The notes under the pieces were generated by a model that made no database searches, was not told the DNA's origin, and was given only the letters and a program-made list of their open reading frames with translations. From Chinchilla lanigera (lineage: Eukaryota; Chordata; Mammalia; Rodentia; Chinchillidae), in the NCBI RefSeq assembly GCF_000276665.1, contig NW_004955433.1, positions 17,489,591-17,553,590 on the forward strand: DNA of 64,000 nt, in the 5' to 3' direction. The position numbers and the translations under genes are program-made. Shown here one piece after another: positions 47,690 to 60,674 of the stretch (position 1 is the stretch's first letter; each line of letters starts with the position of its first letter).

Positions 47690-48110
47690 ATTTTAATAAC
47701 TGTATTTATTTATGCACTAAACAATTTGTTTATGTAAGTGATAATTATTTAGGAACATTGCAAAATTGGTCAAAAAAAATTAAGCATTAACTGTTCCTCC
47801 TGATGAACCATTAGACATGCTTATAACTGGTAATCTGAACAACTAATTTGAAGACAACAATATGCAATGTAATAACCCCTGGTAAACTTTTACCATCTTG
47901 TTCAGTGGAAGCTCTGTATCATTTCTAATGGTTTTTAAAATTATTTTTTATTCTCTCTAATGGTTTGACCAGTCTTGCATTCTTACATCTGGTAATCTGA
48001 GCAATTTTGTTGAAGATAACCATATGTAATATAACAATCACTGTTAATTCCTATCATTTTGTTTTGAAACCCTGCATCATCTTTATTGTTTTTGTTTTGT
48101 TTTGCTTTTG
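47690..48110. repeat. Two-unit ~190-bp tandem repeat, inverse relative of the 4640 repeat
   Basis: The two units share 'ggtaatctgaacaac' / 'ggtaatctgagcaat', then 'gaagacaacaatatgcaatg' / 'gaagataaccatatgtaata', then 'taccatcttgttcagtggaa' / 'ctatcattttgttttgaaac'. The second unit contains 'ctgttaattcctatcatttt', which is the exact reverse complement of a segment near 4730-4755. Confidence 0.6.
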
Positions 48111-50359
48111 TCTATGTTGTTATTATTTTGCTACTGTTTTTTCACTCTTTTTAAAATAAAAAATAATTATTTAGGAAGAAAGAAAATAATAAATAGTACT
48201 GATGACTCTTCCAGGTGTATGTTGGAATTAACTGAAAATAATTCTACTTTGAGTTGCTTTAGTTCTATAGACAATTGCTGCAGAAGTTCAGAAGAGTCAG
48301 TAAAGGTCAGTAACATTACATGTGATCCAAGACCTCATCACTAGCTCCTCTGACAGGGGGAGAATTATGATGAGATCAGAGAAGCTACCTTTCTTTAGCA
48401 GGTCCCTTTACTAGAGGGAAAGATTCAGAAAGGAAGAAATCAACCTAAGAATGAGATATCAAAACAGCTCTGATCCAAATAAAAATAAACTATGAAGAAT
48501 GTATTGCAAAACTATGAGTTATACTCATGAGTGTGCAATTGGTTTATTGAATATACACATTAAGCCCATTTGATATACCAACCTGGAGGCCAGGAAGCTA
48601 TTATTCTGTGGAGGACAGCAATGACAATGAACAATTAACACCAGAAAAGGGCTTTGGGCAATGGTAACAATCATTGAGGTAAATATGAAAACTTGCTCAC
48701 GCATGTCAGAGAGATGGTCACTGTAGTGGAAACATTTTAAGAATGTCAGCTAAGATTTCAAGAATTAGTGGGGGATTTCAGGTGGCAGGAGTCTTTGAAC
48801 AGAGCAAAGAGTCATTTGCAGTTCTCTCACATGTACTCTGAATACAGTAAGTAGGTCAGGATGACAGGTGAATACAGTATATGAGTATCTGTGTGTGACT
48901 ATGAAAAGGAGCCAACATTGGGGATAAATTATGTGAGAGAATATTAGCCTGGATGAGGAGGTAGAAGACAGCAACAGACAGTTTTTTTGGTCTTCAGTTT
49001 TCCAAGCTGTTAAGCTAGCATGATAATACATTTATCTTTTCCTATTTAGTAATCATGACAGTTCCAGAAAGTAACAGAAGTGTCTGTCAGGTTAACACTT
49101 AATAGCTATTGAATAGGACTCTTATTATTACTGAAAACCGGACTAGGACGTTTCTTCTGTGTAACTAAACTTTTTTCAAAATTTCTTCTAAAGAAAAAGA
49201 GGGAATGTAAGTACCTTTGCTCCTAGATTTTCTACACAAAATTGAGGGTTGATAGCTAAAGAGGATTGTAAACCGCAGGCTAACTCAGAGAAATGCTATT
49301 TTATTAAGTACAAAAACTGGGTTTAGAAATTCAAATGCTAAACTTTTTTGGAAGTTTTTATGTAAGAGATCTTACTTGATTTCATATGTATTTCCAGAGG
49401 AATGAATCATCATAGCAACTGCATTAGAGCGTTAATTATTAATCCAAGGTTATAAGTGAAGCTTTGTGTGCTTATACAGTTTGGTGGTTAGAGAATTAAT
49501 CAGAGTTTACAAAGTTGAGTATCAGAAAATACAGCACATGCGTTGCAGCCTTCTATAAATCGCCAGTGTCATTTGATCTTCCTGAATTCAGATTCTGTGC
49601 TCCACACAGCAGAGGGAAAAGGTGGTGAGAAGATGACAAGTTCCTTTTTTGCTTTACTTTTTAATCCATACTCTTCATAGGAGGACTGTTAGTAATGAGC
49701 ATATTGTTATTTAGCATTAAATTGTGATTTAGACATGAATTAATACATTTTTTGGTCACCGTCCTCTTGAATATTACATTTATCTGGAAAACAAAACATA
49801 ACAAAATAAAAAGAAATACACACAAACACACATGAAAAAGGTTTTCATGCAACAATTTAAATGTCAAAGATAAGCAGGAACATAGAAAGAGGACAGAGAG
49901 GTGGGCACGAAGTATTTTATAGTCTCTCAAGTTAGGTTTTCTGATTTGAGGCAAAGAACAACACAGTGGGAAGATGGAGGCAGAAGGAATTAAAGGGCAA
50001 ATTCTGCTTTCCGTAGTTACTAGAGTCCTCTCTAATCTCTTATGACACATAATAGTGTGTTTGCAATTCTGCAATAAATTTGCAATGTATTAAGAAAATG
50101 AAAGGAAGAATTGTATACTCATCCATGTCAATATGATGTATGCTTCATGTGAATTCCTGTCTCAGGGTGCTCAGAAAATATTTATTGAATACTAAAGTAA
50201 GGTTACTTAATTATCAAAAGGAAAGTATAATAGCTATTGAGTATAAATCATGATTCTATTTTTTTCCTTTTTCATATCACACTTTTACTGAAATATCACA
50301 TCTAGTTTTTCTCTTTGAATTCAAACATTTCTATTCAACTAAAAGGCAAATGATTGAAA
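48111..50359. other. Unrecognised interval
   Basis: No gene was recognised. A minus-strand 137-codon frame at 49661-50074 has random-looking Cys/Leu/Phe-rich composition and no domain. Confidence 0.45.
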
Positions 50360-50370
50360 GGGTGCATATG

Positions 50371-50408
<38 letters not shown>

Positions 50409-50830
50409 TATATAAATATCTGTGTGTCTATGCATGAGTTTATATCTACGTATGTTTGTGTGTATCTGTGAGAATTGTATATGTTCTTCCATATTTGTGT
50501 ATGTGTTTTATGTGTATGAGCTACATGTGTGCACATGGATATAAAACTGCAAATGGAGCTTTGTATGTGAGTTTATGTCAGTATATTTACATCTGTATAT
50601 GTCTGTGTGTGTTGGAATCTTCATGTGTGTAGGCATCTTCATGTGTGTACCCCTATATTTCTGTGTGTCTGTTACTGTATTTGTTTGCCGGTGTAGCTGG
50701 GAAGACATCTGTGTGTCTCTGTATTCATATGTGATACATTTATGTATCTGTGATTGGTTGTAATTGCATGTACACTTATGTGTAAGTAACTATGTATGTG
50801 AGTCTGTTTATGTTGTATGTCTCTACACAT
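50360..50830. repeat. (TA)n(CA)n microsatellite and cryptic TG/TATG low-complexity tract
   Basis: A pure (TA)/(CA) run at about 50368-50410 is followed by ~400 bases rich in tgtgtg, tatg and atctgtg motifs. Two copies of 'catcttcatgtgtgta' lie at about 50618 and 50634. The frames over the tract (Val/Cys/Tyr or His/Thr repeats) are artefacts. Confidence 0.85.
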
Positions 50831-52780
50831 GCATCATTAAGCATATTTCCCACTTTTAAATAAATTCAAGCATTGCTAGCAGAAAAAATAAGCTACTTAG
50901 AAACTAATGTTCTGGAAAAATTCATATTAAAGGAGATCTGCTTATACCAAATTCTTTTCTGACAGCATTTAGCCACAGGTGTTAAAATGATAAGCACTTG
51001 AAAAAGAGACAAACTAAAACTTGTAATATTCATATTCATTTCAGCTTTCACAGTGAATCAAAGTATAAACAACCAGGAAAAGTCAGTCCAAGATTTTCAT
51101 AAATGAGTACTGTTTTGTGTAAACAGAACCCATTTCTCATAGAAATTTGCTGACCTGAGGAACACTCTGAGAGTGAATCTGCTTATCTGGTATTAATTTA
51201 CTTTTTACAGTTCACTTAATATAGTATTGATTAAATTAGCATTTGGATTAATGATCTTTTAAATTTAAAAGGACTAAAACCATATTCTCTCAATAAGAAT
51301 GACAGCTAAAAAACAGAAATGTTTGAAAATAAATTTTGTGAATATTTTATATCTATTTTAAGATGCATATTTCAGTATATTTTTTACTAATTTATACTGT
51401 ACAAATGTAGAAACATAAACACGTAACTACTCAGGCATTATACCAATATATATCATCCAAACATAAGCTAAATCCATGTAAATATCCCAAAATATTTATC
51501 GAATACCTGGTAAATATCAGATATTATGCTAGGTAAAGAATAGCGAGATGAGAAGAAGTATGAGCCCTGATATTAAGAAACTCAGTGTTCAGAACAAGCA
51601 GCATCTTTTGCAGGAAGTAGTGTAAAATAAAAACACACAGAGGCCTTTTGTTGAAAAATCAGGAAACATTTTCATGAAATGTACACACAGAGACTTTTCC
51701 CCTCACAGTCTCTTACTCTCCATGTGTCACCGTATTTTGTCATTGTCGTCCGAGGTTGTTTTTCAGTATGTGAACAAATGCCATTCCAAATAAAGAACTA
51801 AAATTTTAAACTATCAACATGAATGTTACCATTGATTTTTGCATCATGGCATGACAGTTTTCAGTGGAAACACCCAAGAATTTTGACCTTGTGCTGAATC
51901 GCTGAAATTGAGCACTGTTACTGCATCACTCCTGCTTGGGGTTACAGTGAACAGGGCAGAATGAAAGTGAGTCGGACTCAGAGAGGTTGGAGGAAAGCAG
52001 AGAGCATCAGCAGAAGGTGTTGTGAGACAATGACAAAAAATACAGACTGTCACACTCACACCAAGTTTGTGCCTGCTGCTTACTACCTGCTAGGCCTACT
52101 TGGTGGCCTAGCCAAGCATGAGTCTAGAAAGTTGAATAGGCACCTCCCTTTCTTATGAGCTTGCTAGCCTAATCCACAACAGATAGGCAACCTCCTCGCA
52201 ATCTGGAAATCTGTATTCCAAGAAGTCCTATGTACTGGAGTAGGAGTTGGAGAGATTCCTACCATGCATGTTTCTGGCCAGTTACCTGCCGGAGGCTGTG
52301 GGGCTATATCAGCCCAGTTTGCAATGTCTGCTACCCCTCCCTTCTCCAAGAGACTGTGGGGCATGTGTGACAAACTTCCTGACAGAAAACATAAATTCTA
52401 AGATAAAATTATTGAATATTTATCACTTGTGCAACTGCAGAACCTTTCAGATGGGGTGAAGGATGACTTGTCACCCTTGACTATCACCTTGAACAGTTGA
52501 TACAGATACACAGTTTAATGGTGCAATGGACAACTCCCATAGTTGGCACAGAGGAGGATGTAATCAAAACATAAGTGTAGTGGAGTAAAAAGACAGCTAA
52601 CGGTGGACAGAAAGTGTGAACTACATTCTGGATATGAATCTGAAGTCTCTGCACTGAGAAAGAATAGAAATTGTATTCCAATCTCAGAAAACTCAGGTCC
52701 AAACTTTCAGAAGTGTGAAAAGTTATGGTATATTTGAAAAGCTGTAATTTTTTTGACACAGTAATATGTCCAAACATGCA
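50831..52780. other. Mostly unrecognised; L2-like piece at 51490-51600
   Basis: The run 'aaatatttatcgaatacctgg' to 'atgagccctgatattaagaa' is a decayed antisense L2 end. Nothing else was recognised. Confidence 0.45.
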
Positions 52781-52865
52781 TATTTTCTTTTCCAATACTG
52801 GAAATCCAACTTACAACATTGTGCTTGCCAGGCAGGCACTGTGCTACTGAACTATATCCCTGGCC
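52781..52865 (-). mobile_element. ID SINE, antisense, with TSD
   Basis: The copy reads 'ccaatactggaaatccaac', 'cattgtgcttgccaggcagg' and 'ctgaactatatccctggcc'. The target-site duplication 'ccaaacatgca' is at 52770-52780 and 52866-52876. It is an older copy with several CpG losses. Confidence 0.85.
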
Positions 52866-52876
52866 CCAAACATGCA

Positions 52877-54261
52877 GTCTTGTATGTGCATGTAGGGTAA
52901 AATATTTCAGGGGAAATTAGTAAGAAGTTGAGGGTTGGGTTGCATTCAGACAGAACTTACTTTCCTCCCACAAGGAACTTGGTTCATGTAGGTACTTGAG
53001 AGGATTTAAGACTTATGTATACTCAAACTCAGAAATGAGATATTCAATGTTGAACAGCAAAAAATAACAGAAGTTAAACTTTATTGTTTCTAGATGTCAG
53101 GAATTCTTCATTGATATGCAATGACATCAAAATTCAAAGGTCTTCATTTAAATTAAAAATTGCAAGAAAGGAGCATGAGTGATATCAGATTCTTTGTTTT
53201 TGAAGATTTACCTGATTGCATTCCATTAGGCTATATTATATATGCATTATACAATTAAAGGTAAATTGAACTTAGTGATATGTGTGCAGGCAAATATTAC
53301 TGTAAGTATTTATCTGAGTAACAGCTCAAATATAATTTGTTTTAAGTATGAAAGTACTTTTAAAAACCTCTATTTTATCTATGATTGATTTTCCCACAAG
53401 GAGAATATATGGTCTTAATGTCTAAACAAAAGAAATAAACATTCTTTTTCTCTTTTCTACATATTGTTCAAAGAACAGGTTTACAAGAATAAGCTTGCAA
53501 TGGAGACTTTATAAAAAAAAAACTTCCTTAGTGACAGTCCCAATGTATGTGTGTTGTTCTTGTTTTACATGTACTTAAATTTCTGTGCTAATCATTATTT
53601 GCTATTATTTCTGTGCTAATCATTTGCCACAATGATTATGAATATAATTACACAAGTATATTAAAATATACTTAACAAAATATCTCCTTCCAGCCTGATT
53701 GCTCAAAGAAAAAAGGACCATGTTTTTCTTATTCCAATTGGTATATGTAAGTCAACAGCATTGATTATGGCTTACAGACATTTCTTAATATTAGTTGTAT
53801 TCAATTGAAATCAATTAAGTTAATTATGTGTAGTAATTTCCTGACGTTAAAAAACAAAAGAATTGTCATTAATGTATTTTTTCAAAATAAATGAGAATGA
53901 GATTGAAACATGCAGACATGAATGCAGAACTATTAGACCCAGTAATTTATAAACATGTGACTATCTCTCACCTGTGAATATTAAAATTTAATTAATATTA
54001 TGGGAATGTTTAAGGAATTTGGACTGGTTAGAAATATTTTTTAATTTCCCAAAGAGTGAGGAATCAATATCTTGTTAGAAATCCAAGCCTGGTTTGTAAG
54101 TGTATTTATGTCTATCAATGTGTGTGTTTGAAAGTGGTCAGTAGAGATTAATGAAGGAGATACATCCTTTTTTCCCTGATTAAGAGAGTATGATATTGAT
54201 CACAACATAATGTGACTATATTTGTCACCATCTTCATTTCATTAATAAAAAACTTTTAATA
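52877..54261. other. Unrecognised AT-rich interval
   Basis: No gene or repeat was recognised. One short direct duplication, 'atttctgtgctaatcatt', occurs near 53578 and 53608. Confidence 0.5.
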
Positions 54262-54322
54262 AAACTTTTATTGAGCACTTGCAACATGCACAACCCAGGG
54301 TGATGAACATATAATTTTCTTT

Positions 54323-54354
<32 letters not shown>

Positions 54355-54492
54355 NNNNNNNNNNNNNNNNNNNNNNNNNNNNNNNNNNNNNNNNNNNNNN
54401 NNNNNNNNNNNNNNNNNNNNNNNNNNNNNNNNNNNNNNNNNNNNNNNNNNNNNNNNNNNNNNNNNNNNNNGTGTGTACCACCACGCCCCGCT
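54323..54492 (-). mobile_element. B1-like SINE, antisense, spanning an assembly gap
   Basis: A T run of more than 30 bases (reversed A tail) precedes 116 Ns (54355-54470). The sequence returns with 'gtgtgtaccaccacgcccc', which is the reversed 5' end of B1. The candidate target-site duplication 'taattttct' flanks it (about 54312 and 54491). The missing middle cannot be read. Confidence 0.7.
54355..54470. other. Assembly gap (116 Ns)
   Basis: A run of undetermined bases directly after a long poly-T tract. The frame that appears to cross it is not real. Confidence 0.99.
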
Positions 54493-54660
54493 AATTTTCT
54501 CTCCTCAAAATAATTCTGTCAGGTAAATATTCTTCTTCCCATTTTATAAATAATAAAACATAGGCTGCCAGGATGTCAGACTCTTTTTTTTAAAATTCCG
54601 AAGTACTTCAGTAGCAGAGCCCAAGATTCAGAATCCAAGCCATTGTTCTTTTCTCCATCA

Positions 54661-56329
54661 CATGTCTCCCAAAATGTAATATCTACTGCCAGTGGGTATT
54701 TCCAAGGACTTCAGCATGACCAAATTGGGCCCCCAATTTTATCATTGGTCTGCATTTACTGTGTCTATGACTTGAGCATTGGAGGTGATACATGTATAGC
54801 AACTTACGTATGTGTGTGACGTCAAAGGTCTATTTTCAGAACTTTAAGCTGATTGGGATTTTCTTAGTCTTTGTTTATTTTGGGAAGTAGTTTATCTAAT
54901 CTTTACATATTCTAAGAAAATGTCAATTTTAGCTCCAGTTCAAATACTGTATAATCTCAGCACTCCAATGTAAACTCTAGAGATGAACTTGAGCAAACTT
55001 AATACATTCCATTTTGTAATGTAATAGCCAAGTTTAAATCCGACTGCACTAGGAAATGACCAAGAATGTAAGGGCAATTTAAAGCATAATGATCATATTT
55101 GTTGCTGCCGGTGGTGATGATGATTCCTGTTGCCTAAAATGACTCTAGCCAAGGAAAGCAAAGCAATCAATTCTGAGTTTCTAAATTAAAAAAAAAAAAA
55201 AGATGGAGATTTAAAGGAAGCAAAAACTGTTTCAGGAAATGTTTCTTCCTTTGCCTAAATGCAACAAAATTAATTTTCAGTGGAATATTTCCTGGCCCAC
55301 ATCTCAAGTCAGGAAACACAAGGGTTATAGCTCCTCACCTATGTCATTAAATATTCTCAATAAATACTCAATGAATATTCTTATCTGGCCATTGGCTGCA
55401 AAAGAGAGCTTAAGCTCAGGGGTGAAGAGTGTGCATACTACAAATAGATTTTTATGAGTTGAAATCATGCCTCTTTAATATTGTGAAAATAAACTTGACA
55501 CTGTCACTTTTTGTGCTATTACTCCGTCACCTGAAAGAATGCCTAATTCATGGAGATGTTTTGAATATTAACTAAAATTACATATGCAAAACAGAGGACT
55601 CAGAGGTTGCCACATACTGTGGTGTGAAAAATATCAATTAGTATTAATTAACCAGTATAGATTTTGGAAAAAATAAGACTGGCGATGCCTTTTTGAAGGA
55701 CAATTAATTTACAAGTCTAGGGAATTAGTTAAAAGGCTAGGCGATGAGGGAAGGGATGTTGATAGTAGCATAGCTTAGCCTGCAGAGAACTTGGCTGAGA
55801 GTGGTGACTATGCAGATTCTTGAAAGAAGAAATGAGACCTCACAACGATTAATTGATTTCTAGGAGCAAGCACTGCGGTCTGCTACACAGTTATTAATCT
55901 GATTGGAAACTTTGAGGATTAATCAGAAACCAATAGTCAGGAAAGATGGAATGAAGCGTTTCATTTTACTGGAGGTCATGGGTTAAATCAGAAGTAGCTG
56001 GTTTAGAGTCCTTAAGAGTTACTTGCTCTGAAAGCCTGATCGGGTCATTACTCCCCAGAGGGCCTTCACTTTTGCATCCACAAAATGTGTCTGATACTGT
56101 TTTGGGGATAATGAGCAGGACACATAATTGTATTAGAATTTATAAAGTAATATACAGTTTTAGGCTGTAGCATCATTTATTATCAAATTTTCCTTTTTCC
56201 CCTCTCCTGACTTTTCTTCTCATGAAACAGATAATTTCGTCCGCTCACTAACCTCTAGAGATGCTATAACTCATCACTACCAATACTCATACTTATTCTT
56301 GTGGTGTCTTTTAAAGCAACATATGCTCA
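54661..56329. other. Unrecognised interval
   Basis: No gene or clear repeat was recognised. Confidence 0.5.
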
Positions 56330-56650
56330 TTTTATTTTGCCAATGTCACTTTCATATTCTGCTGGATGAGCTTCTGTTATACCTTAGGAAACACCGAAAA
56401 ATCTTCTCTGCAAAGACTTCCTCAATCTTGCCACCTAGATTCCTAGATCTAGACCATTCCCTTTTCACATAGCAATTTTCATATACCTCCTAGTATTCAC
56501 ATTGTTATTGGATAATTGTCTGCATGCCTGTCAGCTTCTCTGGATTGCAATCTTCAAGAAATAAAGGCTCATTTATTTTTGTATCCATCCCACCTGGTAT
56601 GACATCTGGCCCTGTGTTGGAACTGAACAAAGCCTAGTAAATGTAATAGT
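56330..56650 (+). mobile_element. L2 3'-end fragment, sense
   Basis: The segment 'aaatcttctctgcaaagactt', 'tcacattgttattggataat', 'ctgtcagcttctctggatt', 'ggctcatttatttttgtatc' and 'aaagcctagtaaatgtaat' follows the sense 3' end of L2, including the GTATCCCCAGCACC-like region. Confidence 0.65.
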
Positions 56651-57889
56651 ATTATCCCATTGATATTGGTACTATTAATACCAGAGGGACATTTCTGTGT
56701 AAGTTTTAGACATGGTACCATTAGGGAGAAAATCATAAATGAAAGAAGAAATTTCCATTATGCTTCAGACAAAGCGTGAAAAAATCCTAACATACATTCT
56801 ATATACCAGAAATAATGCTACAGTTTTAATTTAATGAGATATATAACCTACTGTAGTGCATATTATGTGAATCATATCAGTTTTTCAAGAATAATGCTAG
56901 GTATTTCTGAGTCTGAACTGTTAAAAGGGTGATGGAGCTCTATCCTGTATTTAATGACTGTCACTCTATCCCCCAAACTTTTGCCACCAATAAACACAGT
57001 CACATCCTAAATCCAAACATGTCCTGATCTGCTCCCTTCCTTTTTTTCTCAGTAGCTGTTGATTTTATCATGAGCTACAAAGTCCCAGTAGAACTTTGAT
57101 ATCACCATTCTTTCATTACATCCACTTGATGTTGTCCTCTATTATAGACAGGGGTGGGGAGTTGCCACCATTTGGACACCTTGGCACCGACAGGAGCTAC
57201 AGTCAGTTGTTTCAACAGTCTTCTGGCAAGTTTGATTAGCCCTGAGCAACTGAGCATATGTTTAAAACCCTTGACCAACAGCACTTGGATTTCCTTATGC
57301 TCCCATCTCAGTCTAGAGCTAAGTGGACTGAAATCAATACGCACTTGTAGAAAGCTAGACCTGTGAGATACATTCTAAATAATGCAGCATATCGTAACAA
57401 TCAGGTGGTGCATAATTCCCTCCATCTAAAACAAAATTGATTTTTGTCCTCTAACTGTTATCCTTGCTCTATAGAGGGATCTATTTTCATTTAAAGTTCC
57501 AAACTTTGCAGCCATGCACCATAAACAAACACTAAAGGATTTCATAATATTCTCAAGATTGTCCACTCTCAGGAGCAAAGAAGAGCCACTAAGAATGCTA
57601 AAGGCCCAGAAGTAATAAACCATCAAAAGCTCCATTGCAAATGCTCTGAAAAATCCCTTTCCTTCCATAGCTCAGTAGGATGCAGCTCTACTTACACTTT
57701 CTAGTCATGATCCAGATAGCTGCCTTTGGCCTTATCTGACCCCTTTTCTCCATGTTGGAAAGGGAGAAAAGAAACACGCACATCACAGAACAAAAGGACT
57801 AAATGTTGGATTCTTGTTTCTGCCAATCCAATGTCAGCTGCAAAAAGAAAAAGAAAAGGAAAGCCAGTTCTAAGCAAGGGCTTCTTATT
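56651..57889. other. Unrecognised interval
   Basis: No gene was recognised. Frames of up to 88 codons overlap on both strands at 57100-57970 with no domain. Confidence 0.5.
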
Positions 57890-58025
57890 CATATGCATAC
57901 GGATCTCCTGGTGATCTTGATAAATTACTGCTTCAGTAGGTCTGGGGTGAGGTATGAAATTGTGCATTTTTCACAAAATCCCAGATGCCATCAGGCTGTT
58001 CAGCCAAAGACCACATTTGGACCAG
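57890..58025 (+). mobile_element. MER5-like (hAT-Charlie) DNA transposon fragment
   Basis: The segment 'ggatctcctggtgatcttga', 'cttcagtaggtctggggtga', 'gcatttttcacaaaatccca' and 'agaccacatttgga' follows the middle and right half of MER5A. It is short and non-autonomous. Confidence 0.6.
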
Positions 58026-58589
58026 ACTGTTACTCAGAATTCTAAGATTTCTCTCCTTCCAAAATTGTTGGGTCCTGGTTATGTAATCAAACTCCAATCT
58101 AGGTACTGCTGGGAAGGGAGCTTGCAGCTTTAATTAAAGTCCCACGAAAGTTGCAATTGGTCTTAGAGGTTATCCAAGGAAGTCTGATCTAATCACAGGA
58201 AATCATTTCAAGATATATTAAGAAGGCAAAAGCGGGGTCAGAAAAATTCAAAACAACAAAGGGGTTTGGTAACTTGTTGCTGATTTGGATTTAGAGGGAA
58301 TATGAAAAGGAACATGTTATCCTCAAGGCATAAGGGAACCCCCAGCTGACAGTCTGCAAGGAAATGGGGTCCTGTCACCACAGTTGCACCTCTGAAGAAA
58401 TGGATTCTGTCAAAACCCTAACTGGAGTTGAATCCATCCTCACAACCTACAAAAGAGGATGCAGTCTCATAGACACCTTGATTTCTGCCCAGAAGGACTC
58501 TTCAGTAGGAGCCCAGTTCATTCTCACTCTTCCCAGACCCCTGATGCAGAGGAACTGTAATGTAACACAGAGATATTGGGTGGTTTTTT
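58026..58589. other. Unrecognised interval
   Basis: No gene or repeat family was recognised. Confidence 0.5.
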
Positions 58590-58677
58590 TTTGTTTTTTT
58601 TTCCAGTACCAGGAGTCGAATTCATGACCTCGCTCTTGCCAGGCAGGCGCTGCACTGCTGAGCTAAATCCCCAGCCC
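58590..58677 (-). mobile_element. ID SINE, antisense
   Basis: A T-rich tail is followed by 'ccagtaccaggagtcgaattc', 'cctcgctcttgccaggcagg' and 'gctgagctaaatccccagcc'. The flanks 'gagatattgg' and 'gagatgttgt' may be a decayed target-site duplication. Confidence 0.88.
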
Positions 58678-60200
58678 TGAGATGTTGTTTTAAATGGCTT
58701 CATTTGTGACAGTTTGTTAGGCTCAACACTAACACAAGTGGGAAGGATCTTGTTCAGTTCAACCAACTGAAATCTTCCCATTCAGGCATAGGTAGAGAGA
58801 TTTTTGATCGATATTCCTCAATATCTAAGGCTAGAATTATTTTTAATGAAGAGAATAAGTAACTTGCAATTAGCAATACACATATAGTCATCTCATATCT
58901 TTCTCTAAATTTACTTCCTTGACTTTGAAAAAAACCATTTAATTATTTTTTGGGCTACAATGTCCTCAAATAAAAAAAAGATGAATAATATCTTTCCTAA
59001 ACAATAGGAAGAAATAATTTAAGAATAATACCCAAAATAAGTGAAAAAGTCCTGGTAAACTATGGAAGGATAGACAGAATCAGATACTGTACAAATTCTG
59101 CCTCATTGAACTTTTCTCATAAAAGAATGTCCTGAAGATGTTAAGTAGCCTAATTTACTGTTCAAAAATCTCATCATTCCAAGTGAGAATAGATGAAAGT
59201 GAACATAAACACTTGGAAAATACTTTATTGTCATTCACTGTTTTTATTGGAGATAGTAATCTCATAGCAGAGTTCCAGGTATAAAGTTTATCATGTCTTT
59301 TTTAAGATCTATAAAGTAAAAACTGTATTTTACTGCATTAATTGGAGAAACTAAGCTGTTCCAACTTTCTCTTTTGCTGTCAAATGCACTTAGGTAGATT
59401 GTAAATAATTTAGGTATTATTTGCAAACAAAGGTTTGCCACAGCTGACCAGAGTGGAAAGTTCTAAGACTTATGGTTTGGGTGAGTCATAAATTAGGGAA
59501 GAAAAAGGCAAAAGGATACTCAGGGTTAACAGAAGACTTATCTAATATTTGATACTTTCCCTATGCATGCTGCCAAATCATTATTTTATGGCAACCTTTC
59601 CTCTGTGTTTAGTGTGTGTTAACTTTCTGCAGTGAGCAGATGTGACCACACACATTCTGTTTGGCAGAAGGCAGATGCCAGCCTCTGAAATGGGTGCCCA
59701 GTTCCAAGGGCAACATCTGGATCCCCAGCTTGGCTCTGTTCCTCTCTGCGCTTGTGGCTATACAATGCCCCCTGGAGACATTTTATGATTAGACTGCGAC
59801 AGAGTTGGCACGAATGTCTTGTCTCCCTGGCAACCACATTCCCTTTGATTCTTATACATCTGCTTGGTAATATACAGTATTTGGGAAACTGCTCCCTACC
59901 TTATTTCCAATCACAAAGCTGATGACAGAAGACTTTTGTTGAATAGGCTATCATTTTTCCTGGGTGTCAAAAAGCTATTGTTTTCTAGGACACTCACAAC
60001 TGCATCAAATTGCAGAATTCATCCTCTCTGCAAAGCCACTAAGTTTACAATGGAGTTTTAAACCCCAATGAATACTCAGTGGCACATTTTGAACATGTGA
60101 GGGTTTTTCAGATGCCAGGAGCTATAAGCTGTTTGGAGCACCCTGCCCAGTCTTCGCTTTTTGGATAAGAAAGTCCTACTCAGAGGAGCCTATTGTTTAT
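58678..60200. other. Unrecognised interval
   Basis: No gene or clear repeat was recognised. Confidence 0.5.
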
Positions 60201-60290
60201 TCTCTCTCTGTCTCTCACTCCCTCTCTCTCTCTCTCTCACTCACTCACTGTTTCTCTCTCTCTCCCTCCTCTCTTTCTCTCCTTCCCCCA
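60201..60290. repeat. (TC)n / pyrimidine microsatellite
   Basis: CTCTCT and TCAC repeats. The 128- and 85-codon frames starting here are Ser/Leu-rich repeat artefacts that run into the neighbouring B1. Confidence 0.88.
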
Positions 60291-60384
60291 TGGTAATGAA
60301 AATGAGGACTTCTTTATCAGAAAGATCACCTTGCCATGCCCTGTGTCTGTGCCTTTATTTACCCTCTCCAGGCAAAAGACTATT

Positions 60385-60539
60385 TGTTTTTTTCTTTTTG
60401 AGACAGGGTCTCGCTATGCAGCTAAGGCTGGCCTTGAGCTCACTTTGTAGCCCAGGCAGGCCTCGAACTCACAGTGATCCTCCTGCCTCAGCCTCCGGAG
60501 TGCTGGGATTACAGGCATGTGCCACCATGGCAGGCCTGA
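60385..60539 (-). mobile_element. B1 SINE, antisense, with TSD
   Basis: The copy reads 'gagacagggtctcgctatgc', 'agcccaggcaggcctcgaac' and 'agtgctgggattacaggcat', then 'gccaccatggcaggcc'. The flanks 'gcaaaagactatt' (60372-60384) and 'gcaaatgactatt' (60540-60552) are the duplicated target site. The internal duplication of B1 is present. Confidence 0.93.
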
Positions 60540-60674
60540 GCAAATGACTATTAACAGGTGGTATCTCTCAAGGTGTTCTTTTGCCTGCAGAGAAACAGGG
60601 ATAAAATTGTTCCATTTGACAAAACTGACTCAGTTATTAGCTATCTCTAGGTAATGCTAGAGAACAGATTAGAT

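Larger units (their letters stand above)
54262..54660 (-). mobile_element. MIR SINE, antisense, split by a SINE and the gap
   Basis: The left part 'cttttattgagcacttgcaac' and 'atgcacaacccaggg' is the antisense MIR 3' end. The right part 'cttcccattttataaataat' and 'gcagagcccaagattcagaat' is its core. They are separated by the B1-like insertion and the N run. Confidence 0.55.

Noticed and set aside
50575..50763. Val/Cys/Tyr-rich frame resembling a membrane peptide
   Set aside because: Translation of TG/TATG low-complexity DNA.
54242..54484. 80-codon minus-strand frame with a poly-Lys run
   Set aside because: It is read through a poly-T tract and undetermined bases.
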